Source: Linanthus parryae
Taxonomy: Eukaryota > Streptophyta > Magnoliopsida > Ericales > Polemoniaceae
Reading direction: 5' to 3'
Assembly: GCA_023055425.1 (NCBI GenBank)
Contig: JALGPY010000002.1
Location: 123,454,088-123,518,087 of the forward strand
DNA: 64,000 nt
Shown piece by piece: positions 22,137 through 35,100 of this stretch; the first letter of the stretch is position 1; every line of letters begins with the position of its first letter. A model generated the notes under the pieces. That model did not search any database. It was not told where the DNA came from and saw only the letters and a program-made list of their open reading frames with translations. The position numbers and the translations under genes were made by a program.

Positions 22137-25100
22137 TGTACTCTGTGAGCAGAACCAGGAATCTCACTCACATCTCTTCAGGTCCTGCCCCTACAAAATC
22201 CAGGTTTGGAACTATTTTGGCCATAGGTTCAGTCCCAACCCCCCTGGAATCAGTGGATTGAGGATATTAGTAGATATTGGAGCATAAACAGCACCATGAA
22301 TGCTCTTCACAGAATTTGTTTTGCTGCCACTTTCTACCACATTTGGTGGGAAAGAAACAACAGAGTCTTCTCAGCCCAAAAAAGTCCCCCTCTTGTTCTC
22401 ATAAGAACTATCTCTATGGCCATGAGAGCCAAGGCTGCTGCTATGGACATTACACACTGCCCTAACTTACAACCATTGCTTAGGAGTTGGGGAATTTTTA
22501 AAATCTGCTTAGATCAGGTTTAGATTTGTAGTATTGCTTGCTGTGTAGCTTGTTGGGTGATGTCACCTTGTTTGAAGATTTCTTCTTTGTTGGCTTCAAT
22601 GCCAGATTGTTGTGATTATGAGCCTTTAGGCTGGTTGTAGCTTTACCTGGGGAATGCCCCTTGTAAACCTGTATTACCTTATTCTCTTTTTATACATTTA
22701 CATTTACCCAAAAAAAGGATTGTTATCATGTGGGATCCTGGTCAAGTCTCTATTACAAAGCTCAATGAGTCAGACCAAGCCATGCACTGTAGGGTGGTTT
22801 TTCTCACCTCTAATATCTCCTGCCTCATCACTTTTATCTATGCCCACAATGACTACATTATCAGGAGACAATTGTGGGATGATCTCTCCCTCATTGCAAG
22901 TACTACCAGGAATGAACCCTGGATCATCCAAGGGGACTTTATGCCCCCAGATACCAAAGGGACAGAATGGGTGGCTCCACTAATTGGTCTGCTAGCCATG
23001 ATTAATTCAACCACTGCATATTCAACTGTGAACTCCTGGACCTGAGAACACTTGGGAATTTCTTCACTTGGTCCAATAAGCAGCTTGCTAATCCCATCTT
23101 TACCAAGATTGACAGGGCTCTCTTTAACCTCCAATGGGACAGCAGCTTCCCCAGCTCCTTTGCTAGTGTGGAACAGATGCAGACTTCTGATCATTCCCCT
23201 ATTGTTGTCTACACTGGAATTGAGCACCAAAATAGAAACATCCCCTTCAGGTTTTTTGACATGTGGACCCAACACAGTGAGTACCATCATACTGTGTCTA
23301 ACAGCTGGGAGATGAACACCCTGGGGTATAGACAGTACACTCTCACCCAAAAGCTCAAGGCCCTTAAGCATAAGCTGAGACAGCTCAACCATAACCACTT
23401 TAGCAATATCTCAGCTAGAACTCAGGAAAGTAGAGATCAGATGGAGTTTTGGCAGAGGCAGGTGGGGGATGACCCTGCTAACAGTCAACACAGACATCAT
23501 GAGAGGGAAGTTGTGGGGAATTACATCAAAGTTGCAGCTGCTGAGGAAAGCTTCTACAAGCAGAAAGCCAGAGAGAAATGGGTGAACCTGGGGACACTAA
23601 CAACTCTTATTTCTTCAGGGTCTTGAAGGGTAGGCAAGCTAGAAATAGAGTTGTGGCCATCACTAATGAATCTGGTGCCATCATTTCTGACCCCAAAGAG
23701 GTTCAAATGGAGTTTGTTAATTATTTTCAGCAGCTCTTTGGGCCCCCCCCATTGTGGACAGTAGTTTGGATGTGAACCAGATAAGGCCTTTTATCAGAAC
23801 CACCTTGAATGAGGACCAAAAACACCACTTGTGTGCTGCTGTGACTACTGAGGAGATCAGAGCTACTTTTACGTCCTTGCCAACCAACAAGCCCCTGCCC
23901 TTATGGGTATACTGCTAGTTTCTTAAAGAGCTCATGGGACATTGTTAAGGATGATGCCATAGCAGCCATCATAGAGTTCTTTGCCACAGGGAAACTTCTC
24001 ACGTCTGTCAACTCCACTTCTATTGCCCTTGTTCCAAAAGTTGATCAGCCTAAATCTGTTGCAGAGTATAGACCTATCTCTTGTTGTAATACCACTTATA
24101 AAGTTATTTCCAAAATTTTTGCTAATAGACTTAAAGTGGTTCTTCCTAGCTTGATTCACCCTTCTCAGTCAGCTTTCATTAAGGGGAGGAGGATTTCTGA
24201 CAACATTTTCCTGTCCCCAAGAGCTTCTCAGAAACTACCATCTTGATAACCATGGAGCTAGATGTGCTATGAAAGTTGATCTCCAGAAAACATATGATCA
24301 TGTCAAATTGCAGTTCCTCTTCATGACTCTCACTTGTATGGGCTTCCCATCTGTGTTCATAGGTTGGATCAGAGAATGTGTTACTACCACTGCCTACTCT
24401 GTCTCACTGAATGGAGAGCTTAAGGGGTTCTTTAAAGGGACCAGGGGGCTGAGGCAGGGGGACCCTATGTCCCCCTACCTGTTTGTTATCATCATGGAGG
24501 TCCTTGATGGGATAATGCACCATTCCTCTCACCAACCTGAGTTTTCCTTCCACTGGAGATGCCAACAAGAGAAGATTGTGAACCTTTGCTTTGATGATGA
24601 CCTAATGCTCTTCTGCAAAGGAGATGTCCCTTCTACCAAAGCAGTGAATGATGGCCTTGCCCTCTTCACTTCCATGTCAGGTCTCCACCCAAACAAAAAC
24701 AAGAGCACTATATACTTCTCAGGGGTCAGCACAGAGGTCCAAGATCAGATCAAGCATATGCTTGGTTTCCCCACAGGTGAACTTCCAGTTAAATATCTAG
24801 GAGTGCCACTTTTAACAACTAAGCTGAAGTATACAGATTGTAAAAGCCTGATTGACAAGACCATGGCTAAAGTGTTGAGCTGGAACACTAAGTACCTATC
24901 CTATGCATGTAGGGTGCAAATTATTAAGTCTTTGCTCTTTTCCTTACAAGTTTATTGGTCCTCTATCTTCATTCTCCCTTCTAAGGTCCACAAAGAGATT
25001 GAGCAGATCATGAGGGATTTTCGGTGGTCAGTTTCTGATTTGAAGCACACTGGTGCTAAGATATCTTGGACTCAAGTGTGCTTGCCTCACAATCAGGGAG

Positions 25101-25345
25101 GTCTTAACATTTTATCTTCTAAGGAATGGAATGTGGCTGCTATTGGTAAACATACCTGGTCTCTTGTTCACTTCCACACAGACTCCTATTGGGTGAAACG
25201 GGTCCATAAGAATCTTATTAAAGGGAGGCCATTTTGGAGGTTGAAGTGCCCTAACAATGCCTCCTGGATATGGAGAAAAATCCTTGCTCTTACGGAGACT
25301 TTTAAGGAGCACATCAAATTTAAGGTGGGTAATGGAGGTAATACT

Positions 25346-28300
25346 TTAGAGTTTGTCGATGACTTTATTTGACCAAAAGTAGTGGTTTGAGGTAGAGGCA
25401 CCGCAACGTTAAAAATTTGAGATTGACCTTTGACTTTAGAGTTTGTCGATGACTTTATTTGACCAAAAGTAGTGGTTTGAGCTAGTGGACACCGCAACGC
25501 TAAAAATATGAGATTGAACTATGACTTTAGATGGTCGATGACTTTATTTGATCAAAATTAGTGGTTTGAGCTAGTGGACACCGCAACGTTAAAAATTTGA
25601 GATAACTTTGACATAAGAGTAGGCCGATGACTTTATTTTACCAAATGTAGTGGTTTGAGCTAGTGGACACCGCAACGTTAAAAATTTGAGATTAACCTCT
25701 GACAATAGAGTTGGTCGATGACTTTATTTGACCAAAAGTAGTGGTTTGAGCTAGTGGACATAGCAACGTTAAAATTTTAGACTAACCTTTGACTTAAGAG
25801 TTGGTCGATGACTTTATTTGACTAGAAGTAGTGGTTTGAGCTAGTGGACACCGCAAGACAAAAAATTTGAGATTAACCTTTGACTTTAGAGTTGGTCGAT
25901 GACTTTATTTGACCAAAAGTAAGTGTTTAAGGTAGTGGCACCGCAACTTTAAAAATTTTAGATTGACCTTTGGTTTTAGAGTTTGTCGATGACTTTATTT
26001 GACCAAAATTAGTTGTTTGAGCTAGTGGACACCGCAATTTTAAAAATTTGAGATTAACTTTGACTTTAGAGTTGGTCGATGACTTTATTTGACGAGAAGT
26101 AGTGGTTTGAGCTAGTGGACAGCGCAACGTTAAAAAATTGACATTAACCTTTGACTTTAGAGATGGTCGATGACTTTATTTGTCCAAAATTAGTGGTTTG
26201 AGCTAGTGGACACCGCAACGCTAAAAATTTAAGACTAACCTTTTATTTTTAGAGTCGGTCGAAGACTTTATTTGACCAAAATAAGTGGTTTGAGCTAGAG
26301 CACATTGCAACGCTAAAAATTTGAGATTGACCTCGGACTTTAAATTTGGTCGATGACTTTATTTGACCAAATTTAGTGGTTTGAGCTAATGGACACAGCA
26401 ACAGTAAAAATTTGAGATTAACCTTTTATTTTTACAGTTGCACGATGACTATATTTGACCAAAAGTAGTGGTTTGAGCTAGTGGACACCGCCACGTTAAA
26501 AATTTGAGATTAACCTTTGACTTTAGAGTTGGTCGATGACTTTATTTGACCAAAAGTAGTGGTTTGAGCTAAAGGACATTGAAACGCTAAAATTTTAGAG
26601 TAACCTTTGACTTAAGAGTTGGTCGATGTCTTTATTTGACCAAAAGTAGTGGTTTGAGGTAGTGGCACCGCAACGTTAAAAATTTGAGATTGACCTTTGA
26701 CTTGAGAGTTTGTCGATGATTTTATTTGACCAAAAGTAGTAGTTTGAGCTAGTGGACACCGCAACGTTAAAAATTTGAGATTAACTTTGACTTTAGAGTT
26801 GGTCGATGACTTTATTTGACGAGAAGTAGTGGTTTAAGCTAGTGGACACCGCAACATTAAAAAATTGACATTAACCTTTGACTTTAGAGTTGGTCGATGA
26901 CTTTATTTGTCCAAAATAAGTGGTTTGAGCTAGTGGACACCGCAACGCTAAAAATTTAAGACTAACCTTTTATTTTTAGAGTTGGTCGAAGACTTTATTT
27001 GACCAAAAGTACTGGTTCGAGCTAGGGCACTTTGCAACGCTAAAAATTTGAGATTGACCTCTGACTTTAAATTTGGTCGATGACTTTATTTGACCAAAAT
27101 TAGTGGTTTGAGCTAATGGACACCGCAACAGTAAAAATTTGAGATTAACCTTTTATTTTTACAGTTGCGCGATGACCATATTTGACCAAAAGTAGTGGTT
27201 TGAGCTAGTGGACACCACCACGTTAAAAATTTGAGATTAACCTTTGACTTTAGAGTTGGTCGATGACTTTATTTGACCAAAAGTAGTGGTTTGAGCTAGT
27301 GGACATTGAAACGCTAAAATTTTAGATTAACCTTTGACTTAAGAGTTGGTCGATGACTTTATTTGACCAAAAGTAGTGGTTTGATCAAGTGGACACCGCA
27401 AGACTAAAAATTTGAGATTAACCTTTGACTTTAGAGTTGGTCGATGATTTTATCTGACCAAATGCAGTGCTTTGACCAAATGGACACCGCAACGCAAACA
27501 ATTTGAGATTTACCTTTGACTTTAGAGTTGGTCGATGACTTTATTTGACCGAATGCAGTGATTTGACCTAATGGACACCGCAACGCTAAAAAATTGAGAT
27601 TAACCTTTGACTTTAGAGTTAACCGGTGATTTTGTTTGACCCAAAGTAGCTGTTTGACCTAGTGGACACTGCAAAGTTAAAATATTAAGATAAATCTTTT
27701 ATTTTTAGAGTTGGTCGATGACTTTATTTGACCAAAAGTAGTGATTTGAGCAAGTCGACACCGCAACATTAAAAATTTGAGATTAACTTTGACTTTAGAG
27801 TTGGTCGATGACTTTATTTGACCAAAAGTAGTGGTTTGAGCTAGAGGCACCGCAACGTTAAACATTTGAGATTGAACTTTGCCTTTAGAGTTTGTCGATG
27901 ACTTTATTTGACCAAAAGTAGTGGTTTGAGCTAGTGGACACCGCAACGCTAAAAATATGAGATTGAACTATGACTTTAGATGGTCGATGACTTTATTTGA
28001 TCAAAATTAGTGGTTTGAGCTAGTGGACACCGCAACGTTAAAAATTTGAGATAACTTTGACATTAGAGTAGGCCGATGACTTTATTTTACCAAAAGTAGT
28101 GGTTTGAGCTAGTGGACACCGCAACGTTAAAAATTTGAGATTAACCTTTGACAATAGAGTTGGTCGATGACTTTATTTGACCAAAAGTTGTGGTTTGAGC
28201 TAGTGGACATAGCAACATTAAAATTTTAGACTAACCTTTGACTTAAGAGTTGGTCGATGACTTTATTTGACTAGAAGTAGTTGTTTGAGTTAGTGGACAC

Positions 28301-31300
28301 CGCAAGACAAAAAATTTGAGATTAACCTTTGACTTTAGAGTTGGTCGATGACTTTATTTGACAAAAAGTAAGTGTTTAAGGTAGTGGCACCGCAACTTTA
28401 AAAATTTTAGATTGACCTTTGGTTTTAGAGTTTGTCGATGACTTTATTTGACCAAAATTAGTGGTTTGAGCTAGTGGACACCGCAATTTTAAAAATTTGA
28501 GATTAACTTTGACTTTAGAGTTGGTCGATGACTTTATTTGACGAGAAGTAGTGGTTTGAGCTAGTGGACAACGCAACGCTAAAAACTTGACATTAACCTT
28601 TGACTTTAGAGATGGTCGATGACTGTATTTGTCCAAAATTAGTGGTTTGAGCTAGTGGACACCGCAACGCTAAAAATTTAAGACTAACCTTTTATTTTTA
28701 GAGTCGGTCGAAGACTTTATTTGACCAAAATAAGTGGTTTGAGCTAGAGCACATTGCAACGCTAAAAATTTGAGATTGACCTCGGACTTTAAATTTGGTC
28801 GATGACTTTATTTGACAAAATTTAGTGGTTTGAGCTAATGGACACGGCAACAGTAAAAATTTGAGATTAACCTTTTATTTTTACAGTTGCACGATGACTA
28901 TATTTGACCAAAAGTAGTGGTTTGAGCTAGTGGACACCGCCACGTTAAAAATTTGAGATTAACCTTTGACTTTATAGTTGGTTGATGACTTTATTTGACC
29001 AAAAGTAAGGGTTTGAGCTAAAGGACATTGAAACGCTAAAATTTTAGAGTAACCTTTGACTTAAGAGTTGGTCGATGTCTTTATTTGACCAAAAGTAGTG
29101 GTTTGAGGTAGTGGCACCGCAACGTTAAAAATTTGAGATTGACCTTTGACTTGAGAGTTTGTCGATGAATTTATTTGACCAAAAGTAGTAGTTTGAGCTA
29201 GTGGAAACCGCAACGTTAAAAATTTGAGATTAACTTTGACTTTAGAGTTGGTCGATGACTTTATTTGACGAGAAGTAGTGGTTTAAGCTAGTGGACACCG
29301 CAACATTAAAAAATTGACATTAACCTTTGACTTTAGAGTTGGTCGATGACTTTATTTGTCCAAAATAAGTGGTTTGAGCTAGTGGACACCGCAACGCTAA
29401 AAATTTAAGACTAACCTTTTATTTTTAGAGTTGGTCGAAGACTTTATTTGACCAAAAGTAGTGGTTTGAGCTAGGGCACTTTGCAACGCTAAAAATTTGA
29501 GATTGACCTCTGACTTTAAATTTGGTCGATGACTTTATTTGACCAAAATTAGTGGTTTGAGCTAATGGACACCGCAACAGTAAAAATTTGATATTAACCT
29601 TTTATTTTTACAGTTGCGCGATGACTATATTTGACCAAAAGTAGTGGTTTGAGCTAGTGGACACCACCACGTTAAAAATTTGAGATTAACCTTTGACTTT
29701 AGAGTTGGTCGATGACTTTATTTGACCAAAAGTAGTGGTTTGAGCTAGTGGACATTAAAACGCTAAAATTTTAGATTAACCTTTGACTTAAGAGTTGGTC
29801 GATGACTTTATTTGACCAAAAGTAGTGGTTTGATCAAGTGGACACCGCAAGACTAAAAATTTGAGATTAACCTTTGACTTTAGAGTTGGTCGATGATTTT
29901 ATCTGACCAAATGCAGTGCTTTGACCAAATGGACACCGCAACGCAAAAAAATTGAAATTAACCTTTGACTTTAGAGTTGGTCGATGACTTTATTTGACCG
30001 AATGCAGTGATTTGACCTAATGGACACCGCAACGCTAAAAAATTGAGATTAACCTTTGACTTTAGAGTTAACCGGTGATTTTGTTTGACTCAAAGTAGTT
30101 GTTTGACCTAGTGGACACCGCAACGTTAAAATATTAAGATGAATCTTTTATTTTTAGAGTTGGTCGATGATTTATTTGACCAAAAGTAGTGATTTGAGCA
30201 AGTCGACACCGCAACATTAAAAATTTGAGATTAACTTTGACTTTAGAGTTGGTCGATGACTTTATTTGACCAAAAGTAGTGGTTTGAGCTAGAGGCACCG
30301 CAACGTTAAAAATTTGAGATTGAACTTTGCCTTTAGAGTTTGTCGATGACTTTATTTGACCAAAAGTAGTGGTTTGAGCTAGTGGACACCGCAGCGTTAA
30401 AAATTTGAGATTGAACTATGACTTTAGAGTTGGTCGATGACTTTATTTGACGAGAAGTAGTGGTTTAAGCTAGTGGACACCGCAACATTAAAAAATTGAC
30501 ATTAACCTTTGACTTTAGAGTTGGTCGATGACTTTATTTGTCCAAAATAAGTGGTTTGAGCTAGTGGACACCGCAACGCTAAAAATTTAAGACTAACCAT
30601 TTATTTTTAGAGTTGGTCGAAGACTTTAATTGACCAAAAGTAGTGGTTTGAGCTAGGGCACTTTGCAACGCTAAAAATTTGAGATTGACCTCTGACTTTA
30701 AATTTGGTCGATGACTTTATTTGACCAAAATTAGTGGTTTGAGCTAATGGACACCGCAACAGTAAAAATTTGATATTAACCTTTTATTTTTACAGTTGCG
30801 CGATGACTATATTTGACCAAAAGTAGTGGTTTGAGCTAGTGGACACCACCACGTTAAAAATTTGAGATTAACCTTTGACTTTAGAGTTGGTCGATGACTT
30901 TATTTGACCAAAAGTAGTGGTTTGAGCTAGTGGACATTAAAACGCTAAAATTTTAGATTAACCTTTGACTTAAGAGTTGGTCGATGACTTTATTTGACCA
31001 AAAGTAGTGGTTTGATCAAGTGGACACCGCAAGACTAAAAATTTGAGATTAACCTTTGACTTTAGAGTTGGTCGATGATTTCATCTGACCAAATGCAGTG
31101 CTTTGACCAAATGGACACCGCAACGCAAAAAAATTGAAATTAACCTTTGACTTTAGAGTTGGTCGATGACTTTATTTGACCGAATGCAGTGATTTGACCT
31201 AATGGACACCGCAACGCTAAAAAATTGAGATTAACCTTTGACTTTAGAGTTAACCGGTGATTTTGTTTGACCCAAAGTAGTTGTTTGACCTAGTGGACAC

Positions 31301-32017
31301 CGCAACGTTAAAATATTATGATGAATCTTTTATTTTTAGAGTTGGTCGATGACTTATTTGACCAAAAGTAGTGATTTGAGCAAGTCGACACCGCAACATT
31401 AAAAATTTGAGATTAACTTTGACTTTAGAGTTGGTCGATGACTTTATTTGACCAAAAGTAGTGGTTTGAGCTAGAGGCACCGCAACGTTAAAAATTTGAG
31501 ATTGACCTTTGCCTTTAGAGTTTGTCGATGACTTTATTTGACCAAAAGTAGTGGTTTGAGCTAGTGGACACCGCAACGCTAAAAATATGAGATTGAACTA
31601 TGACTTTAGATGGTCGATGACTTTATTTGATCAAAATTAGTGGTTTGAGCTAGTGGACACCGAACCGTTAAAAATTTGAGATAACTATGACATTAGAGTA
31701 GGCCGATGACTTTATTTTACCAAAAGTAGTGGTTTGAGCTAGTGGACACCGCAACGTTAAAAATTTGAGATTAACCTTTGACAATAGAGTTGGTCGTTGA
31801 CTTTATTTGACCAAAAAGTCAATGTTTAAGTGGGCTGTTGGCCTAGTGGTTAGTTGGTAGCACTTAAAGCTTGGGTGTATGTGGGGGATAGGTTCTAAGT
31901 TCAAATCTCTTTGACCAAAAGTAGTTATTTGAGATTGTGGCGCCGCAACGTTAAAAATTTGAGATTAACCTTTGACTTTAAAGTTGGTCGATGACTTTAT
32001 TTGACCAAAGTAGTTGG
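25346..32017 (+). repeat. 91-bp satellite array, block 4, with higher-order structure
   Basis: About 70 monomers lie in the same orientation. Monomer variants repeat in order with a period of 2449 bp: TAAAAATATG at 25501 and 27950, and GAGAAGTAGTGGTTTAAGCT at 26821 and 29270. A further internal duplication of about 1.18 kb places that second variant again at 30452. The first variant is pushed to 31580, which is 27950 + 2449 + 1181. No gene is present. A tRNA-derived insertion lies at 31817-31909. Confidence 0.95.
31817..31909 (+). mobile_element. tRNA-derived SINE-like insertion, 93 bp
   Basis: The insertion is flanked by TTTGACCAAAA (31806-31816 and 31910-31920), inside a satellite monomer that resumes in phase. 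It contains TTGGCCTAGTGGTTAGTTGG, an A-box-like match, and GGTTCTAAGTTCAAATCTC, a B-box-like match, at roughly tRNA spacing. It has no long 3' body and no poly(A), so it is a head-only SINE fragment or a retroposed tRNA-like sequence. It is not a functional tRNA: the arms do not pair well enough by eye to name an isotype. Confidence 0.6.
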
Positions 32018-32155
32018 TTTTTTTTTTTTTTTTTTGGGTAAATGTCAATAGTATATAAAAACAGAAAATCTGTACAGGTTTACAAGGGGCATTCCCTAGG
32101 TAAAGCTATGTAGCAAACTACAGGCAAGCCATTCAGGCAAGCAACAACACTGCAA

Positions 32156-35100
32156 TCAAACTAAGCTCCAATTTCTAACAAGATTTACAATGTGGTGGCT
32201 AGCTAAAACATCTTTATCCACCAGTTTAGTTCTAACTAAGTTAGCAACCTTTCTAATAATAACAAGAACATGGCTAGGTTTTCTGTTGAAAATCCTACTG
32301 TTCCTTTCAAGCCAGACACAATAGACCACAACAGAAAAACACAGTTTCAGAGCATTGTTTCTGATGTTGTCAGTCTTCCAAGCAGCACTCAAGTGATGAA
32401 TCCAACTCTGCCAAGTAGTCCCAGGCTGAATACCAAAAAATTGCCAGATTTGTGCAGTGAAACTGCAGCTGCAAAAAAGATGGGAGTGTGTTTCAGGAGC
32501 TGCATTACAAAGACAACAAGCTGTAGCTGTTGTGATACCCCAACTAGTCAGCTTGTCCATAGTGTTCAATCTCTCTTGGGCAGCCAACCATAGGATGAAG
32601 GACACTCTGGGGATTTTGTATCTAAACCAACACAGTTGAGTCCAATTCAGTGGAGAACTCCTATCTCTTATCAAATTCCAAGCTGAAGAGACAGTGAAAG
32701 AGCCTGACCCATCAGCAAGCCAACCAATAGTATCAACAAAGGCAGATGGAGGTGGGAGGTTATCAGTGAGGTGCACTATCTCTCTCATGTAATGGCCTTG
32801 AGGAGTGGGCCAAATCCAATTAAAATTCTGTATGATACTGCTCACCTTGGCATCCTTGGGGAGGGCAGCTTCATAAAGAACTCTATCATTCATGGCTGGG
32901 AGAATTGGACCCCCTGGAAGCCAGTTATCATACCAAAGATAGGTTTGAGAACCATTACCAATTTTGTATTGAAAATAAGGCCTGAAGGTCTCCTTCAAAC
33001 TGATCAGCTTCCTCCAAATCCAGGAGGCATTCCTGGGGCTATCAAGTCTCCAAAAGGACCTACCCCTAATAAGGTGGGTGTGGACCCATTTCACCCAATA
33101 AGAACTGGTCTTCCTAGTCACCACATTCCACATATGTTTGCCAATAGCTGCATAAAAGGTACTTCCTCATCAAAGCCTCCATTTCATTATGGACTCTCAC
33201 AGGAAGGATAAAAATGGAAGCCCAGTACACCTGCAAAGAGAAGAGCATGGTCTTGACAAGTTGAAGCCTACCAGCATAAGATAGATATTTGATAGTCCAG
33301 CTTTTAATCCTGCTCATAATTGTGTCAATTAGGCACTTGCAGTCAGCATAGGTGAGCTTGGAAGTGATGAGAGGCACTCTCAGGTACCTAACAGGAAGAG
33401 AGCCAGCAGAGTAACCAAGAATGGATATAATCTGCTCCTGAACAAGCTGGGGCACTCCTGACATGTAGATAGTGCTCTTCAGGGCATTAGGTTGCAGACT
33501 TGAGAGATTAGTGAAGGTGTGAATCCCATCCTTGATGAGGCTAACTGAATGGGTGTCACCCTTACAAAAAATCATCAAATCATCAGCAAAACAAAGATTA
33601 ACAATCCCCTCTGGCTTGCATCTCCAATGGAATCCAAAATTAGGGTTAGAAGCCTGAGAGTGCAGGATACCTGACAAGACCTCCATTACAAGAACAAAGA
33701 GGTAGGGAGACATAGGATCCCCTTGCCTTAGACCCCTTGTGCCTTTGAAAAAGCCACATAATTCACCATTGAAGCTGATAGAGAAAGCAGCATTGCACAC
33801 ACACTCTTGAATCCATCTAATCATCATGGGGGGAAAGCCAAAGCAAGCAAGAGTGCAGAGGAGAAAGTCCCACTTCACATGGTCATAGGCCTTCATGAGG
33901 TCTATCTTCATAGCACATCTAGGAGTTGGGCTAGACAGGTGGTAGTTTCTAAGAAGCTCCTGGGAGAGAAAGACATTGTCAGAGATCTGCCTTCCTTCAA
34001 TAAAAGCAGACTGGGATGGATGGATGAGAAGAGGGAGAACAAGTTTGAGTCTGTTTGCAATGACTTTAGAGATGACTTTGTAGGTGGTGTTACAGCAGGA
34101 GATGGGTCTAAAGTCTGACACTTTGGTAGGGTTCTCAGTCTTAGGCACTAAAGCAATGGCAGTGGAGTTGAAAGCTTTGAGCATTTGGCCAGTAGAGAAG
34201 AATTCCATGATAGCAGCTATAGTGTCATCTTTAACAGTGTCCCAGGAGCTCTTGAAGAAGCTAGCTGTGTATCCATCAGGGCCAGGGGCCTTATTGGGAG
34301 GCAGGGACTTGAAAGCCTCCTCAATTTCCTCTACAGTTACTGGTCTGCACATCTGGGCTTTTTGAGTGGCAGAAAGGGTGGTTCTAATGAAGGGGGAAAT
34401 GTGCTCAACTTGGGTACCCTCTTGATGGCTAGGTGGGCTCAAAAGGTTTTGAAAATAGTGGATGAATTCCTCCTTGATTGCTACTTGGTCAGTCAATTGC
34501 ACACCTTGTTCATTGGTGATGGCCACTATTCTGTTGGCAGCATTCCTGATCTTCACAACTCTATAGAAAAAAGCTGTGTTTTGATCCCCCAAGCTGATCC
34601 ACTTCTCTCTGGCCTTCTGTCTATAGAAGCTCTCTTCAGCTTGTGCTAATTTATAGTACTCAATTGCAGCCACTTTCTCTTCTTCCCTAAGTAGGTGGTT
34701 TTGAGGATCAACATTGATCTTGTCTTGGCATTCTTGGAGCTTATCCCTGCTGATTTGAGTCCTCATCTGGATGTTGCTGAAGTGTTTATGGTTGAGTGTC
34801 CTGAGTTGCTGCTTCAGACACTTGAGCTTCCTGAAAAGAATAAACTGTCTAGTTCCAGAAAAGTCAGTGTTCCAAGAAGAGCTAACAATGTGTGGGAAAT
34901 CAGTGTGCTTGGTCCACATGTCAAAGAACCTAAAAGGTTTGTGGACAGTCTTGAGCTCTTTACAGAAAAAATAACCACTGGACAATGTTCAGAAGTCATG
35001 TTGGCCAAGGCATTAGCAAAAGAATTAGGGAACAGGGAGTACCACTGTAGATTCACCATTGCTCTGTCAATTCTGGAAGAAATGGGGTTAGTGGACTGTT

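Larger units (their letters stand above)
20006..22527 (+). pseudogene. LINE E ORF2 C-terminal two-thirds, degenerate
   Basis: RT palm motifs (SQSAFISGRR, KIDLMKAYDHF, TRGLRQG) are followed by a shift near 20425 in the GDP.SPY motif. The next segment has CFADDLMIIF and ends at TGA near 20843. The thumb (MRNFLWSGQELKSTGAK) runs to the insertion at about 21398. The zf-RVT region resumes near 21765 (DAKVSQIISHNQ) and is broken again by the small insertion near 22100. The last segment ends at 22522. It has no endonuclease domain because of 5' truncation. Confidence 0.9.
20006..22715 (+). mobile_element. LINE E, 5'-truncated copy nested in LINE D
   Basis: The element starts in the RT domain (VQEPKTVADFRPISCC) and ends with ACCTGGGGAATGCCCCTTG...TTTACCC plus seven A at 22715. 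The flanking duplication in LINE D ORF2 is given under LINE D; its single mismatch suggests time since insertion. LINE E itself carries a minus-strand LINE tail (about 21398-21757) and a smaller one (22098-22136). Confidence 0.93.
17703..25345 (+). mobile_element. LINE D, outer element with LINE E nested inside, 3' end lost
   Basis: A 5' UTR with GAGAGAAAATGCTCTC near 17731 leads to ORF1 and then ORF2. ORF2 is split by LINE E at 20006-22715, with an imperfect 16-bp duplication AGGATTGTTATCGTGT (19990-20005) and AGGATTGTTATCATGT (22716-22731). The element ends abruptly at about 25345 in the connection region (KVGNGGNT) and passes directly into satellite TTTAGAGTTTGTCGATG. There is no zf-RVT, 3' UTR or poly(A). 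Confidence 0.9.
19789..25345 (+). pseudogene. LINE D ORF2, split by LINE E, with frameshifts and no C-terminus
   Basis: The ATG at 19789 opens the endonuclease (WNTRGLND, LLETKIKD), interrupted at 20005 by LINE E. It resumes at 22732 (WDPGQVSITK), shifts near 23040 (after VNSWT), and continues with SDHSP and FFDMWTQH. It shifts again near 23600 and 23760, and has a disturbed PGPDGY motif near 23895. The palm and thumb are open from 24269 to 25345. There the catalytic FADD reads FDDD (CFDDDLM). The zf-RVT region is missing because the copy is cut at the satellite junction. Confidence 0.9.

Noticed and set aside
20006..22715. Reading LINE D as one element with an internal deletion between endonuclease and RT
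   Set aside because: The missing endonuclease sequence resumes at 22732 after a poly(A) and a 16-bp duplication, so a nested LINE explains the arrangement.
6171..31576. Many minus-strand open frames of 60-105 codons encoding a repeated peptide with QTTTFGQIKSSTNS
   Set aside because: They are the satellite monomer read in one frame. Units of 90 bp keep the frame open and 91-bp units break it, so the frames come and go with length variants. There is no start context, and the peptide shows no sign of selection.
31831..31909. Functional tRNA gene
   Set aside because: Box-like motifs are present, but the cloverleaf arms do not pair convincingly by eye and direct repeats mark it as an insertion.
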